64,000 bases of DNA from Ferruginibacter sp. (GTDB taxonomy: Bacteria > Bacteroidota > Bacteroidia > Chitinophagales > Chitinophagaceae): positions 1-64,000 of the forward strand of contig JANXSK010000195.1 in NCBI GenBank assembly GCA_025352695.1, given 5' to 3'. The notes beneath the pieces are model-generated. The model made no database searches. It was not told the origin of the DNA and saw nothing but the letters and a program-made list of their open reading frames with translations. Of the stretch, positions 47,569 through 55,846 are shown piece after piece. The first letter of the stretch is position 1. Every line of letters begins with the position of its first letter. A program made the translations under genes and the position numbers.

Positions 47569-48852
47569 TTAATAAGAAACCACAGCCCCCAATTGTTTTA
47601 AATGCGCATAAAAATCAGGATAAGATTTATTAATAGCTTCCGCATGTTCTATAATAGTAAAACCGGTTGTTTTTAATCCGGCAACGGCACAAGCCATCGC
47701 AATACGGTGATCGTGATGAGAATGAACAGTAGCAGCTTTTACAACAGTACCGCCTTCTATCAGCATGAGATTACCTTGTAATTTTATTACGATACCCATT
47801 TTACCAAACTCTTCCCGTAAAGTTAAGCCACGGTTACTTTCTTTATGTGCCAACCTGTTCACTCCTTCTATAACTGAGGTTCCGTTGCAATAAGCCGCTA
47901 ATGCTACTAAAGGCGGAAAAAGATCAGGGCAATCAGTTGCATCAAAATGAAAGGCTTTTAGTGCATTGGTGCCTGTAGCCGGCTTTGCAATTTCAATTTG
48001 TTTTTCTTGTATAGAAATAGTGCTGCCGCAATCTATCAATGCTTGCAAAATAGCTTTATCAGCCTGGGTAGAAAAAGTATCCAATCCATTTACGGTAATT
48101 TTTCCAGCGATAGCACCTGCTACCAATAAAAATGCACCTCCGCTCCAATCACCTTCAACAGTATATTCAATGGTTGTTTCACTGGAACTATTAACAGGCT
48201 TTACCAGAAAAGATTTAAAGTTATTGTTGGTTACATCATAGCCAAAAACTTTCATCACCTGCAAGGTAAGATCAATGTAGGGCTTACTCTTTAAATTAGT
48301 AACCGTTATGGTAACCGGCTCTGTAGCAGCTTTACCAAAAGCCATTAATAAACCTGTTAAAAATTGAGAACTTAGCGACCCATCAATCGTTATATCTCTG
48401 GGTTGTAACGGACCCTTTATTTTTATAGGCAATTTACCGTTATTGGATTCGATACCTATATCCAGTTTAGGAAAAATTTCATCAAAAAAATCCATTGGCC
48501 TTGTAAGTAAACTTCCTGTTCCGTTAATAACAATTGACTTGTTACTTAATGCCGCAATAGGAGCAAACATCCGAATACCCAAACCACTTTCCCCACAATT
48601 CATTTCAGCACTAATCGGCTGTATTCCTTTACTATCAATGGTTATACAGTCATCTTCCACTTCAGTTACGGTTGCACCTAAAATTTTTATCACTGCCAAT
48701 GCAGCAAGATCATCATTACTTTTTCCGGGACTGGCAATGGTAGTTTTCCCTTCGTTTAGCAGTGCAGCAGCACATGCTCTTTGCATAGAGCTTTTAGAAG
48801 TTGGTGCATTAATTGTTCCTGAAATATAGGAAGGTTGTATTGTTACAATCAT
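47569..48852 (-). CDS. aroA: 3-phosphoshikimate 1-carboxyvinyltransferase (EPSP synthase)
   Basis: A 427-residue two-domain inverse alpha/beta barrel enzyme. APTSKSSMQRACAAALL (substrate Lys/Ser/Arg), NCGESGLGIRMFAPI (active-site loop, normally NxGTxxR), SSQFLTGLLMA, HKESNRGLTLREEFGKMG and DHRIAMACAV are all visible. The NCGESG loop in place of NSGT is the form common in Bacteroidota. Combines shikimate 3-phosphate with PEP. It lies between aroB and aroC. Confidence 0.93.
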   Translation of the reverse strand: MIVTIQPSYISGTINAPTSKSSMQRACAAALLNEGKTTIASPGKSNDDLAALAVIKILGATVTEVEDDCITIDSKGIQPISAEMNCGESGLGIRMFAPIAALSNKSIVINGTGSLLTRPMDFFDEIFPKLDIGIESNNGKLPIKIKGPLQPRDITIDGSLSSQFLTGLLMAFGKAATEPVTITVTNLKSKPYIDLTLQVMKVFGYDVTNNNFKSFLVKPVNSSSETTIEYTVEGDWSGGAFLLVAGAIAGKITVNGLDTFSTQADKAILQALIDCGSTISIQEKQIEIAKPATGTNALKAFHFDATDCPDLFPPLVALAAYCNGTSVIEGVNRLAHKESNRGLTLREEFGKMGIVIKLQGNLMLIEGGTVVKAATVHSHHDHRIAMACAVAGLKTTGFTIIEHAEAINKSYPDFYAHLKQLGAVVSY

Positions 48853-48918
48853 ATTTATTTACTGTCTTTCAAAACCAAGCTGTACATATTAAAAAATACT
48901 ACCCGTTTCTACTTATTT

Positions 48919-49971
48919 TTAATGGATTAAATTTTCCAGTTCGTTCATATCAATTGTCTGTATAATTGCTTCGCCAATGGAATTCAACAGGATAAAATTC
49001 ATGCTATTGCTTACTCTTTTTTTATCCATCTTTAACACCGCCCAAATTTTTTGTTTATCATATTCATATTGTGTGGGTAAATGGTATTTTTTAAGCAGGG
49101 CTTTTATTTTATTTGTATCTGATACTGAAAAATTATTGGTTGATTCCGAAATAGCACAAGCTGCTATCATACCTATACTTACTGCATGACCATGCGGTAA
49201 AAGGTACAGGTTTTCAATTGCATGTCCCAAAGTATGTCCAAAATTTAATAGTTTCCGATCGCTCATTTCAAACTCATCATTTACTACAACAGTGGTTTTT
49301 ATTTGTACATTTCTTTCAATTAAATTTGCCAGCTTGCCTATATCAGCCTGAAAATTTTCGATTGATTCCTGCTCCAGCAATGCAAATAATTCGGCATCTT
49401 TAATACATGCATGTTTTATTACTTCTGCAAAACCATTAATCCATTCTGGATGGGGTAATGTTTTTAAAAGCGAATAATCAAACAATAAAAATTCGGGTTG
49501 TTTTATGAGACCAACTAAGTTTTTATACATACCCACATCAACACCGTTTTTACCACCAATGGCAGCATCTACCATTGAAAGAATAGTTGTTGGCACAAAA
49601 GCAAATTTTACCCCACGCATGTAAATACTGGCAGCAAAACCAGTAATATCAGTTACCACACCACCACCGACACCTACAATAAAACTAGTACGGTCTGCAT
49701 TTCGTGCTATCAGCTCATCAATAATAAAATTAACAGTAGCTTGTTGTTTATGCGTTTCGCCTGCAGGCAGTATAATCGTTTGCCAAGCCTTAAACAATTG
49801 TTGATTACTTTCAAACACGTTGGTGTCAGTAATGATAAAGGTATTGTCTCTGGCAACAATTTGTTCCAGATAAGCAAACGATGTATCAAAATAGTAAGAG
49901 CCACCAAAATTACCTACAGTTGGAATTGCTTCAGAAGCACCGGCAAATGATGAAACTTTAATAATTTTCAT
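48919..49971 (-). CDS. aroB: 3-dehydroquinate synthase
   Basis: A 350-residue NAD- and zinc-dependent enzyme that closes DAHP to 3-dehydroquinate. Seen: IVGVGGGVVTDITGFAASIY (nucleotide binding), FVPTTILSMVDAAIGGKNGV (substrate Lys/Asn), the metal ligand regions NGFAEVIKHACIKD and NFGHTLGHAIENLYLLPHGH. Full length. Fits in the operon after DAHP synthase, which makes its substrate. Confidence 0.93.
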   Translation of the reverse strand: MKIIKVSSFAGASEAIPTVGNFGGSYYFDTSFAYLEQIVARDNTFIITDTNVFESNQQLFKAWQTIILPAGETHKQQATVNFIIDELIARNADRTSFIVGVGGGVVTDITGFAASIYMRGVKFAFVPTTILSMVDAAIGGKNGVDVGMYKNLVGLIKQPEFLLFDYSLLKTLPHPEWINGFAEVIKHACIKDAELFALLEQESIENFQADIGKLANLIERNVQIKTTVVVNDEFEMSDRKLLNFGHTLGHAIENLYLLPHGHAVSIGMIAACAISESTNNFSVSDTNKIKALLKKYHLPTQYEYDKQKIWAVLKMDKKRVSNSMNFILLNSIGEAIIQTIDMNELENLIH

Positions 49972-50058
49972 AACGCTATTAATCAGTTAAATAACTAACA
50001 CCTGGAAAATGATGCAACAAAAAATCTGTTCTTATGAGTAAAATTTAAAAAAAGTTTT

Positions 50059-51147
50059 TTAAGAGTTCATCACTTTATTCTGGTGGTTTATACTTTCCAA
50101 ATGTACTGCATCATAATATTTGGTAATAAAATCCTGGCTTAATCCAAGTACCTCACCTTTCTTAAATGCTTTTTGTAAAATATCATTCCAGCGGTTGGTT
50201 TGTAAAATAGTAATATTATTTTCTCTTTTATATTCACCGATTTTATCAGCAATTTTCATGCGTTGTGCAATCAAAGCCAACAATTCATCATCTACATGGT
50301 TAATTTGCTCTCTTAATGTTGCCAATGCAGTTATAAACTCCTGTTTGTCGGTAGCTTCGGAGCGCCAGATTAACGCATCCAGCATTTCTGCCAAACGTTC
50401 GGGCGTAATTTGTTGCTTTGCATCGCTCCATGCGTTATCCGGATCAATGTGACTTTCAATCATCACGCCATCAAAATCAAGATCAATACTTTTTTGTGAT
50501 ACAGATTGCAAATTGATTCTGTTACCACAAATATGCGAAGGATCACAAATTAAAATCATTTCTGGAAAACGACGTTTCATTTCAATTGGCAAATGCCACA
50601 TCGGTGCGTTGCGATATTCAGTATTACCATAGTTTGAAAATCCCCGGTGTATCATCCCCACTTGTTTGATTCCAGCTTTCTGTATACGTTCAATTGCACC
50701 GGTCCATAATTCCAGATCTGGATTGATTGGATTTTTAATTAATACCGGAACATCAACACCACGCAAGGCATCGGCAACTTCCTGCACACTAAAAGGATTC
50801 ACTGTAGTTCTTGCACCAATCCAAAGCATATCGGTATCAAAATGCAATGCATCTTCTACGTGTTTTGCGGTTGCAACTTCTACCGTTGTTGGTAAACCAG
50901 TAATCTTTTTTGCAGTTGCCATCCAGGACAATCCTTTAGCACCAATACCTTCAAATAAACCTGGCTTGGTACGTGGTTTCCAGATACCTGCACGTAAAAC
51001 ATCCACCTTGCCTGTTTTAGCAAGTCGGGTAGCTGTTTCAATAACCTGCTCTTCGGTTTCGGCACTACATGGGCCACTAATAATTAAAGGACGTTTTGCC
51101 CATTTTTCCTGCATTAATTCTTTCATAGTTTTGTTTTCTGTTTGCAT
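50059..51147 (-). CDS. Bifunctional DAHP synthase / chorismate mutase
   Basis: I choose ATG 51147 (MQTENKTMKELMQEKWAKRP). Residues about 15-265 are a type I-beta DAHP synthase barrel: LIISGPCSAETEEQVIETAT, RAGIWKPRTKPGLFEGIG, GARTTVNPF, LIKNPINPD, MIHRGFSNYG and LICDPSHICGNR. Residues about 270-360 are a C-terminal AroQ-type chorismate mutase (LREQINHVDDELLALIAQRM, then KIADKIGEYKRENN). The fusion couples pathway entry to the phenylalanine/tyrosine branch point, and the mutase domain may sense prephenate for feedback control (known for Bacillus-type fusions with the reverse domain order). Confidence 0.92.
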   Translation of the reverse strand: MQTENKTMKELMQEKWAKRPLIISGPCSAETEEQVIETATRLAKTGKVDVLRAGIWKPRTKPGLFEGIGAKGLSWMATAKKITGLPTTVEVATAKHVEDALHFDTDMLWIGARTTVNPFSVQEVADALRGVDVPVLIKNPINPDLELWTGAIERIQKAGIKQVGMIHRGFSNYGNTEYRNAPMWHLPIEMKRRFPEMILICDPSHICGNRINLQSVSQKSIDLDFDGVMIESHIDPDNAWSDAKQQITPERLAEMLDALIWRSEATDKQEFITALATLREQINHVDDELLALIAQRMKIADKIGEYKRENNITILQTNRWNDILQKAFKKGEVLGLSQDFITKYYDAVHLESINHQNKVMNS

Positions 51148-51174
51148 TGTAAAATTAGTTTTTGTTACCAACAT

Positions 51175-51324
51175 TTATAATTCTATTTAAAATCGTTGTG
51201 TCGAAGCCGATAGCTATCGGCGCATGTACTTTTTAAGACGTAAGTAGCTTTTATCAAAGCCTATCATGATAAGCTAATTTTATATATACTACTTTTAATT
51301 ATTCATTGCTCAGTACTATACCAA
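51175..51324. repeat. Intergenic palindrome GCCGATAGCTATCGGC
   Basis: A perfect 16-bp palindrome lies at 51206-51221 in the gap between tyrA and the DAHP synthase gene. A second short dyad (TATCATGATA) is about 50 bp away. It has no U-tract on either strand. Similar CCGATAGCTATCGG cores are, as I recall, dispersed in many Bacteroidota genomes as REP-like units. It occurs once in this window. Confidence 0.55.
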
Positions 51325-52245
51325 TCATTTTAAAATTCGTTTTATTTTATTTGCATTCTCCATCAGCTCTACCAGATATTCTAAATTTTCCTTTTCCAGG
51401 CTCATTTTAAATTTTCTTAACTGCGAAATATGTTCATTCAACACATCAAGTACATTCTCTCTATTTTGCATAAAAATCGGTGCCCACATAGCGGGGTTGC
51501 TTTTTGCTAACCGTACTGTACTTTCAAAGCCTCCGCCTGCCAGTTCAAAAATGGCGTCTTCTTCTTTCTCTTTTTCCAATACGGTATTGGCAAGGGCAAA
51601 AGAAGTAATGTGTGAAATATGACTAATGTAAGCCGCATGAATATCATGGGCATGTGCATTCATATAAACAATATGCATCCCCAGTGATTTGTACATATTT
51701 TCAACCGTTGCCACCACATCGGCATCTGTTTTTTCTTTTTCACAAATCACACACGCCCTACCCTCAAAAGCACCTCTCACAGCGGCTTCAGGACCACTGT
51801 ATTCGGTTCCCCACATCGGGTGAGTTGCAATAAAACGATGTCGCATCGGGTGATCTTTTAATGCATCACACAAAACAAATTTGGTAGATCCTGCATCTGC
51901 AACCATTTGTTTATCCGTTAGCAGATCCATTATTTGTTTCATCACAACTACAGTTGCATCAACAGGAATTGCTACATAAATAAAATCACTTTGTTTTACC
52001 GCTTCTTCAAATGGCAAAGCTTCATCAATTATTCCAAGTTCTTTTGCCTTTTGCAAACTTGCTTCAGTTCTGCTAACACCAATAATTTTTTTAGCAAAAC
52101 CTTTTTCTTTCATCGCCAGGGCAAATGAACCACTTATTAAACCAACACCTACTATTGTAATTATACCTGTGGCTAAAGAAGTTACTTTTTCAGCCGATAT
52201 TCCAGTTATAATATTTTCTTTATTAATTGGTTCTATACTTTCCAT
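51325..52245 (-). CDS. tyrA: Prephenate dehydrogenase
   Basis: NAD(P)-dependent oxidation of prephenate to 4-hydroxyphenylpyruvate for tyrosine. The Rossmann motif is GIITIVGVGLISGSFALAMK. Further blocks are DAGSTKFVLCDAL, FIATHPMWGTEYSGPEAAVR (catalytic His region), and AYISHISHITSFALANTV. I prefer ATG 52245 (MESIEPINK); upstream starts at 52272 and 52290 are possible. The C-terminal helical domain is complete and there is no ACT domain. It lies 51 bp after the aminotransferase. Confidence 0.9.
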   Translation of the reverse strand: MESIEPINKENIITGISAEKVTSLATGIITIVGVGLISGSFALAMKEKGFAKKIIGVSRTEASLQKAKELGIIDEALPFEEAVKQSDFIYVAIPVDATVVVMKQIMDLLTDKQMVADAGSTKFVLCDALKDHPMRHRFIATHPMWGTEYSGPEAAVRGAFEGRACVICEKEKTDADVVATVENMYKSLGMHIVYMNAHAHDIHAAYISHISHITSFALANTVLEKEKEEDAIFELAGGGFESTVRLAKSNPAMWAPIFMQNRENVLDVLNEHISQLRKFKMSLEKENLEYLVELMENANKIKRILK

Positions 52246-52296
52246 TGTAACAAATCTTTTTCTTATTTCCATTAACCTTTTGTAGATCAAAAGGCT

Positions 52297-53526
52297 TTAT
52301 GCAATTTTCCTAATCCGGTCAATTGCTTCCACTATTTTTTCCACACTGCTGCATAAACTAACCCTTACATATTTATCCCCGGCACTTCCAAATATTCCAC
52401 CAGGTGTTATAAATACATTCGATTCATACAATACTTTGTCACATAATTCATATCCATCTTTATATCCCGAAGGAATCGCTGCCCATACAAATAAGCCAAC
52501 CTGTTTTTCATCAAATGTGCAATGCAGTAATTGCAATAATTCAATCACTTTCTCCCTTCGCTGCCGGTACACTTTATTTACTTCTTCATGAAAGTCACCT
52601 TGCAATTGCAGTGCTTTTACGGCTGCTAATTGAAGTGGTAAAAACATTCCACTATCCATATTGCTTTTAAAACGCAATACTTCATTAATTCTTTCAGTGG
52701 CCCCTGCCAGCAAACCAATACGCCAGCCCGCCATATTGTGCGATTTACTTAATGAGTTTAATTCTATGGCCACATCTTTTGCTCCGTCAACACTTAATAA
52801 ACTTAAAGGAGTGTCGTTTAAAATAAAACTGTAGGGATTATCATGAACCAATAAAATAGCATGTTTTTTTGCAAATGCAACAAGTTGTGTAAAAAGCTCC
52901 TTTGTGGGCAGCTGCCCTGTTGGCATTTGCGGATAATTTACAAACATCAGCTTCACTTTTTGCAGGTCTGTTTTTTCCAAAGCTACAAAATCCGGAAACC
53001 AGTTATTTTCTTTTGTAAGGTTATATTCCACAACTGTACCACCTGAAATTTTAACCGCACTTTTATAAGTAGGATATCCAGGATTGGGAATTAGTACAAA
53101 ATCTCCTTCATTTATATAGGTCATACAAATATGCATGATACCTTCTTTACTTCCTATCAATGGCAATATTTCTGTATCAGCGTTTAGTGTAACATCATAC
53201 CATTTTTTATACCAGTTGCTCACTGCATTTCGAAGCACAGGGCTACCTTTATAATTCTGGTATCCATGTTGATCAGACTTCATTGCTTCTTCCTGCAATA
53301 CTTTTATAACAGCAGGATGGGGTGGTAAATCCGGGCTACCAATACCTAAATTTATAACCTGCCTGCCTGCCTTATTCATATCATCTATCTCACGCAGTTT
53401 TGTAGAAAAATAATATTCTCCTACTCCTTCTAATCTTTTTGATACATTCATCTCTAAAACTGTACCCGCCACTGATTCCATTGTTTGGGAAGATGTAGGT
53501 TCCTTTAAAATTATTTTATCGTTCAT
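52297..53526 (-). CDS. Class I/II PLP aminotransferase of the aromatic operon
   Basis: A 409-residue fold-type I enzyme. Seen: GIGSPDLPPHPAVIKVLQEE, GYQNYKGSPVLRNAVSNWY, FVNYPQMPTGQL (in place of NPxNPTG), VHDNPYSFIL, and the Schiff-base lysine in NSLSKSHNMAGWRIGLLAGA. Its position between pheA and tyrA indicates transamination of phenylpyruvate and 4-hydroxyphenylpyruvate to Phe and Tyr, or of prephenate. That role is inferred from context; the family also includes LL-diaminopimelate and aspartate aminotransferases. Confidence 0.87.
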   Translation of the reverse strand: MNDKIILKEPTSSQTMESVAGTVLEMNVSKRLEGVGEYYFSTKLREIDDMNKAGRQVINLGIGSPDLPPHPAVIKVLQEEAMKSDQHGYQNYKGSPVLRNAVSNWYKKWYDVTLNADTEILPLIGSKEGIMHICMTYINEGDFVLIPNPGYPTYKSAVKISGGTVVEYNLTKENNWFPDFVALEKTDLQKVKLMFVNYPQMPTGQLPTKELFTQLVAFAKKHAILLVHDNPYSFILNDTPLSLLSVDGAKDVAIELNSLSKSHNMAGWRIGLLAGATERINEVLRFKSNMDSGMFLPLQLAAVKALQLQGDFHEEVNKVYRQRREKVIELLQLLHCTFDEKQVGLFVWAAIPSGYKDGYELCDKVLYESNVFITPGGIFGSAGDKYVRVSLCSSVEKIVEAIDRIRKIA

Positions 53527-53561
53527 TTATAAAAATTTGCTTTTAAACCGTATTTCATTAA

Positions 53562-54497
53562 TTATCCTTTTTTTTTTGTTGTAATAGCCTTACTTGTTAC
53601 GCTGGTTGCAGAACCACTTTTGCCATTTTTATAAACGCCGTATATTTTAACTTCTTCTGTAATAGGTTTAATCCTTTTGATAACATTATAAAATTGTTCA
53701 ACAGTATCAAACTCAACATCTGCATGAAAAGAATATTTAAAGTCGCTGCCCGGTATAGGAAAAGACTGCAACTTACTTAGGTTAATGCCTGCATCTGCAA
53801 TCTTTGAAAGTACTTTAGCCAAGCTACCTTTTGAATGGTCTGTATGAAAGTTAATAGAAGCTTTATCTGCATCTAAAATTTCTTTTACCGCTTCTGCCCT
53901 TTGTAATATTAAAAACCGGGTATAATTATTTTTTAATGTATGAATATTAGGAGCTATAATATCGAGGTCATAAATTTCTGCTGCCAGCTTACTGGCTATT
54001 GCAGCTACATGTTTACTTCGGTGTTGCTGTATTTGTTTGGCACTAAGTGCAGTATCTTCCTTTTCTACCAATTTCCAATTATGCTTATCTAAAAAACCAA
54101 AACATTGCTGAATAGCCATTGGGTGAGAATGTACTTCCTTTATATCCGCTAATTGTACTCCTTTGTTTACCATTAGGTGCTGATTTATTTGTAAATAAAC
54201 TTCGCCTACAATGGTAAGGTTACTCTTTTGCAATAAATTATAATTTGGCAAAATGCTTCCAGCAATAGAATTTTCAATAGCCATTACGCCGCCATCACTT
54301 TCCTTTTTATTACCAGCAATATCTATAACTTCCCGAAAGGTTGAGCAACAAATTACATTGGTGCCTTTACCATAAAAATTTCTTGCAGCTTCCTGATGAA
54401 AACATCCTTCAAATCCTTGTATAGAGACTTTTATAGATGATCTATTTTGCGATGCATTAATTTTTGTAACAACAGTGGAATTATCCGGATGCACCAT
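53562..54497 (-). CDS. pheA: Prephenate dehydratase with ACT domain
   Basis: A 311-residue enzyme turning prephenate to phenylpyruvate. Catalytic domain: VSIQGFEGCFHQEAARNFYG, DGGVMAIENSIAGSILPNYN, EVYLQINQHLMV, HPMAIQQCFGFL and the conserved NNYTRFLIL (T-R-F motif). Residues about 215-295 are an ACT regulatory domain (KGSLAKVLSKIADAGINLSK, then LQSFPIPGSDFKYSFHADVE), a likely Phe-binding feedback site. First gene of the aromatic operon. A terminator-type hairpin and an aromatic-rich leader peptide lie upstream. Confidence 0.92.
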   Translation of the reverse strand: MVHPDNSTVVTKINASQNRSSIKVSIQGFEGCFHQEAARNFYGKGTNVICCSTFREVIDIAGNKKESDGGVMAIENSIAGSILPNYNLLQKSNLTIVGEVYLQINQHLMVNKGVQLADIKEVHSHPMAIQQCFGFLDKHNWKLVEKEDTALSAKQIQQHRSKHVAAIASKLAAEIYDLDIIAPNIHTLKNNYTRFLILQRAEAVKEILDADKASINFHTDHSKGSLAKVLSKIADAGINLSKLQSFPIPGSDFKYSFHADVEFDTVEQFYNVIKRIKPITEEVKIYGVYKNGKSGSATSVTSKAITTKKKG

Positions 54498-54545
54498 TTT
54501 TTAATTAATTTAATAAACAATTTTTCATGATTAGGTATAAATAAA

Positions 54546-54570
54546 AATCCCGACCTATTTAGCCGGGATT
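54546..54570 (-). terminator. Attenuator terminator upstream of pheA
   Basis: On the minus strand AATCCCGGC pairs with GTCGGGATT (nine pairs including one G-T), followed by a T-rich run (tttatttat). It lies about 45 nt before the pheA start and after the leader peptide, so it would end transcription before the operon unless an alternative fold forms. Confidence 0.85.
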
Positions 54571-54604
54571 CTTTTATGTTAATCAGTTTAATTTTTTTTT
54601 ACAC

Positions 54605-54679
54605 TTAACAAAAGACTCCCGCTCCATTTTTAAAATAGAAACTAAAATAAAATCGGGTGTATATTATTATTTTTGTCAT
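54605..54679 (-). CDS. Phe/Tyr-rich leader peptide of the aromatic operon
   Basis: A 24-residue ORF below the track's length limit: MTKIIIYTRFYFSFYFKNGA and GVFC, then TAA. Eight of 24 residues are Phe (5) or Tyr (3), six of them within codons 10-16, and no Trp occurs. It begins with ATG in an A/T-rich context and ends 35 nt before the terminator stem. Composition and position match leader peptides of pheA-type attenuators. The mixed Phe/Tyr content fits an operon making both amino acids. Confidence 0.8.
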   Translation of the reverse strand: MTKIIIYTRFYFSFYFKNGAGVFC

Positions 54680-54814
54680 TTATAAATTAAAAGTAGAGTA
54701 ATAAATTTAATTAGCCAATAATTTCTCAATAATTAAGTTAAAACCTTGAAAAAAAATCATTAAAAATGCTATTTTAATTGATTTCTGTATTTATAAAGCA
54801 TCCTTAAAATATAG

Positions 54815-54838
54815 ACGCCCCTAAGAATAGAGGCGACT
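54815..54838 (-). terminator. Intrinsic terminator of the repeat lipoprotein gene
   Basis: Minus strand TCGCCTCT pairs with AGGGGCGT-type sequence (about seven pairs, one mismatch) followed by ctatatttt. It lies about 85 bp past the lipoprotein stop and separates that gene from the pheA leader region, so the pheA promoter should lie between about 54690 and 54815. Confidence 0.55.
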
Positions 54839-54922
54839 TTAACGATTGCTTGCCATATGAAAATCTTTATATAAAACCGGTGTTTTTAAAATTCAAGCAA
54901 TCAATTACCGGCCTGATAATTA

Positions 54923-55144
54923 CTATTTTTTTGCAGCAGAATCAATTTTTTTTGCAGCAGAATCCATTTTATGTGCAGCAGAATCCATCTTGTGTGCAGC
55001 AGAATCAATTACGGCAGGAGTTGCAGCTTTGATTGAATCAGCAATTCTAGCTGAATCAATAGCAGTTGCAGCAGGAGTTTCAGTTGCGTTGTTACAAGCA
55101 ACTAATGAGGTAGCAATAGCGAATACAAAAAGTACTTTTTTCAT
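54923..55144 (-). CDS. Small lipoprotein with C-terminal heptad repeats
   Basis: A 73-residue protein. Signal peptide with lipobox (FAIATSLVAC, Cys17). The mature part is Ala/Asp/Ser/Lys-rich and ends in four seven-residue repeats: IDSAAHK, MDSAAHK, MDSAAKK, IDSAAKK. The repeats can form an amphipathic helix or coiled coil like that of small murein-type lipoproteins. Function unknown. It is divergent from the ECF sigma gene, with about 130 bp between them. Confidence 0.75.
   Translation of the reverse strand: MKKVLFVFAIATSLVACNNATETPAATAIDSARIADSIKAATPAVIDSAAHKMDSAAHKMDSAAKKIDSAAKK
54930..55015 (-). repeat. 21-bp tandem repeat, four units, inside the small lipoprotein
   Basis: The unit (gcagcagaatc(a/c)att(t)... 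on the plus strand) recurs every 21 bp and encodes (M/I)DSAA(H/K)K. The units are nearly identical at the DNA level, so slippage could change the number. Confidence 0.8.
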
Positions 55145-55277
55145 TTTTTGAGTTTTAATTTATTATTTATACTTCTTAATACAAATGCTTAAAAAAGGTA
55201 ACCCCACTTTTTTAAAATATTTTATTTTCGTTGTTTTGGGTTACTATTACACCTTATAACGTATTAATATTAGATTG

Positions 55278-55841
55278 GTGAATATATTAGAACAAGATCA
55301 AGAATTATTAAAAGGGTTAGCGGATAATAATAAAAAGTCTGTTGAAGAAATTTATCGTTTAAACTACTCCATGATTCGAACCCTTGTACTAAATAACAAC
55401 GGTTCGATAGATGATGCCCGTGATATTTTTCAGGAAGCGATGGTTGTGCTCTACGAAAAGTCAAAAGCACCGACATTTGCGTTGACCTGTCAAATTAAGA
55501 CTTATGTTTATTCTATATGCAAGCGTTTATGGTTAAAGCGATTACAACAACTTAGTAAATTTAGTACTCAAGTTGAAAGTTTGGAAGAAACCGTATCTGT
55601 TGAGGAAGAAATTGAAGAACACGAGAAGGTAAACAATAATTTCATTTTAATGGAACATGCCATGAGTAAAATTGGGGAGCCCTGCAAAAGTTTGTTGGAT
55701 GCTTATTACCTTCAAAAAAAGAGTATGGTGGCAATTGCAGGAGAATTTGGATACACCAATGCAGACAATGCAAAAACACAGAAGTATAAGTGTTTGGTTA
55801 GATTGAAAAAATTATTTTTTGCACAATATAAAAACGCATAA
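55278..55841 (+). CDS. RNA polymerase sigma factor, ECF (sigma-70) family
   Basis: About 187 residues from GTG 55278 (the track starts at TTG 55275). Region 2: EEIYRLNYSMIRTLVLNNNG and then DDARDIFQEAMVVLYEKSKA, with the DARDIFQEA block for core binding. Region 4: SLLDAYYLQKKSMVAIAGEF and GYTNADNAKTQKYKCLVRLK. The upstream 80 bp hold an inverted repeat (GTAACCCC/GGGTTAC). The next gene starts five bases after its stop and encodes a membrane-anchored protease with an anti-sigma-like N-terminus, so the pair probably forms a regulatory module. Confidence 0.88.
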   Translation: MNILEQDQELLKGLADNNKKSVEEIYRLNYSMIRTLVLNNNGSIDDARDIFQEAMVVLYEKSKAPTFALTCQIKTYVYSICKRLWLKRLQQLSKFSTQVESLEETVSVEEEIEEHEKVNNNFILMEHAMSKIGEPCKSLLDAYYLQKKSMVAIAGEFGYTNADNAKTQKYKCLVRLKKLFFAQYKNA

Positions 55842-55846
55842 TTGAG

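Larger units (their letters stand above)
54546..54679 (-). promoter_or_regulatory. Phe/Tyr transcription attenuator of the aromatic operon
   Basis: Four segments in transcript order: 1 = ACACCCG (54660-54654, within leader codons 7-9); 2 = CGGGAGTC (54621-54614, leader codons 20-22); 3 = the AATCCCGGC arm (54570-54562); 4 = the GTCGGGATT arm (54554-54546). Segment 2 can pair with 1 (six of seven positions) or with GAATCCCG of segment 3 (seven of eight). Segment 3 pairs with 4 to make the terminator. A ribosome stalled at the Phe/Tyr run (codons 10-16) would cover segment 1 and leave 2 free to trap 3, allowing transcription. A ribosome reaching the stop codon would cover 2 and let 3:4 form. 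Inferred from sequence and the known enterobacterial model. Confidence 0.8.

Noticed and set aside
48443-48829. 128-residue plus-strand ORF inside aroA
   Set aside because: Shadow ORF; aroA on the other strand has all EPSP synthase motifs.
50666-51190. 174-residue plus-strand ORF over the DAHP synthase gene
   Set aside because: Antisense to strongly conserved DAHP synthase motifs; no domain of its own.
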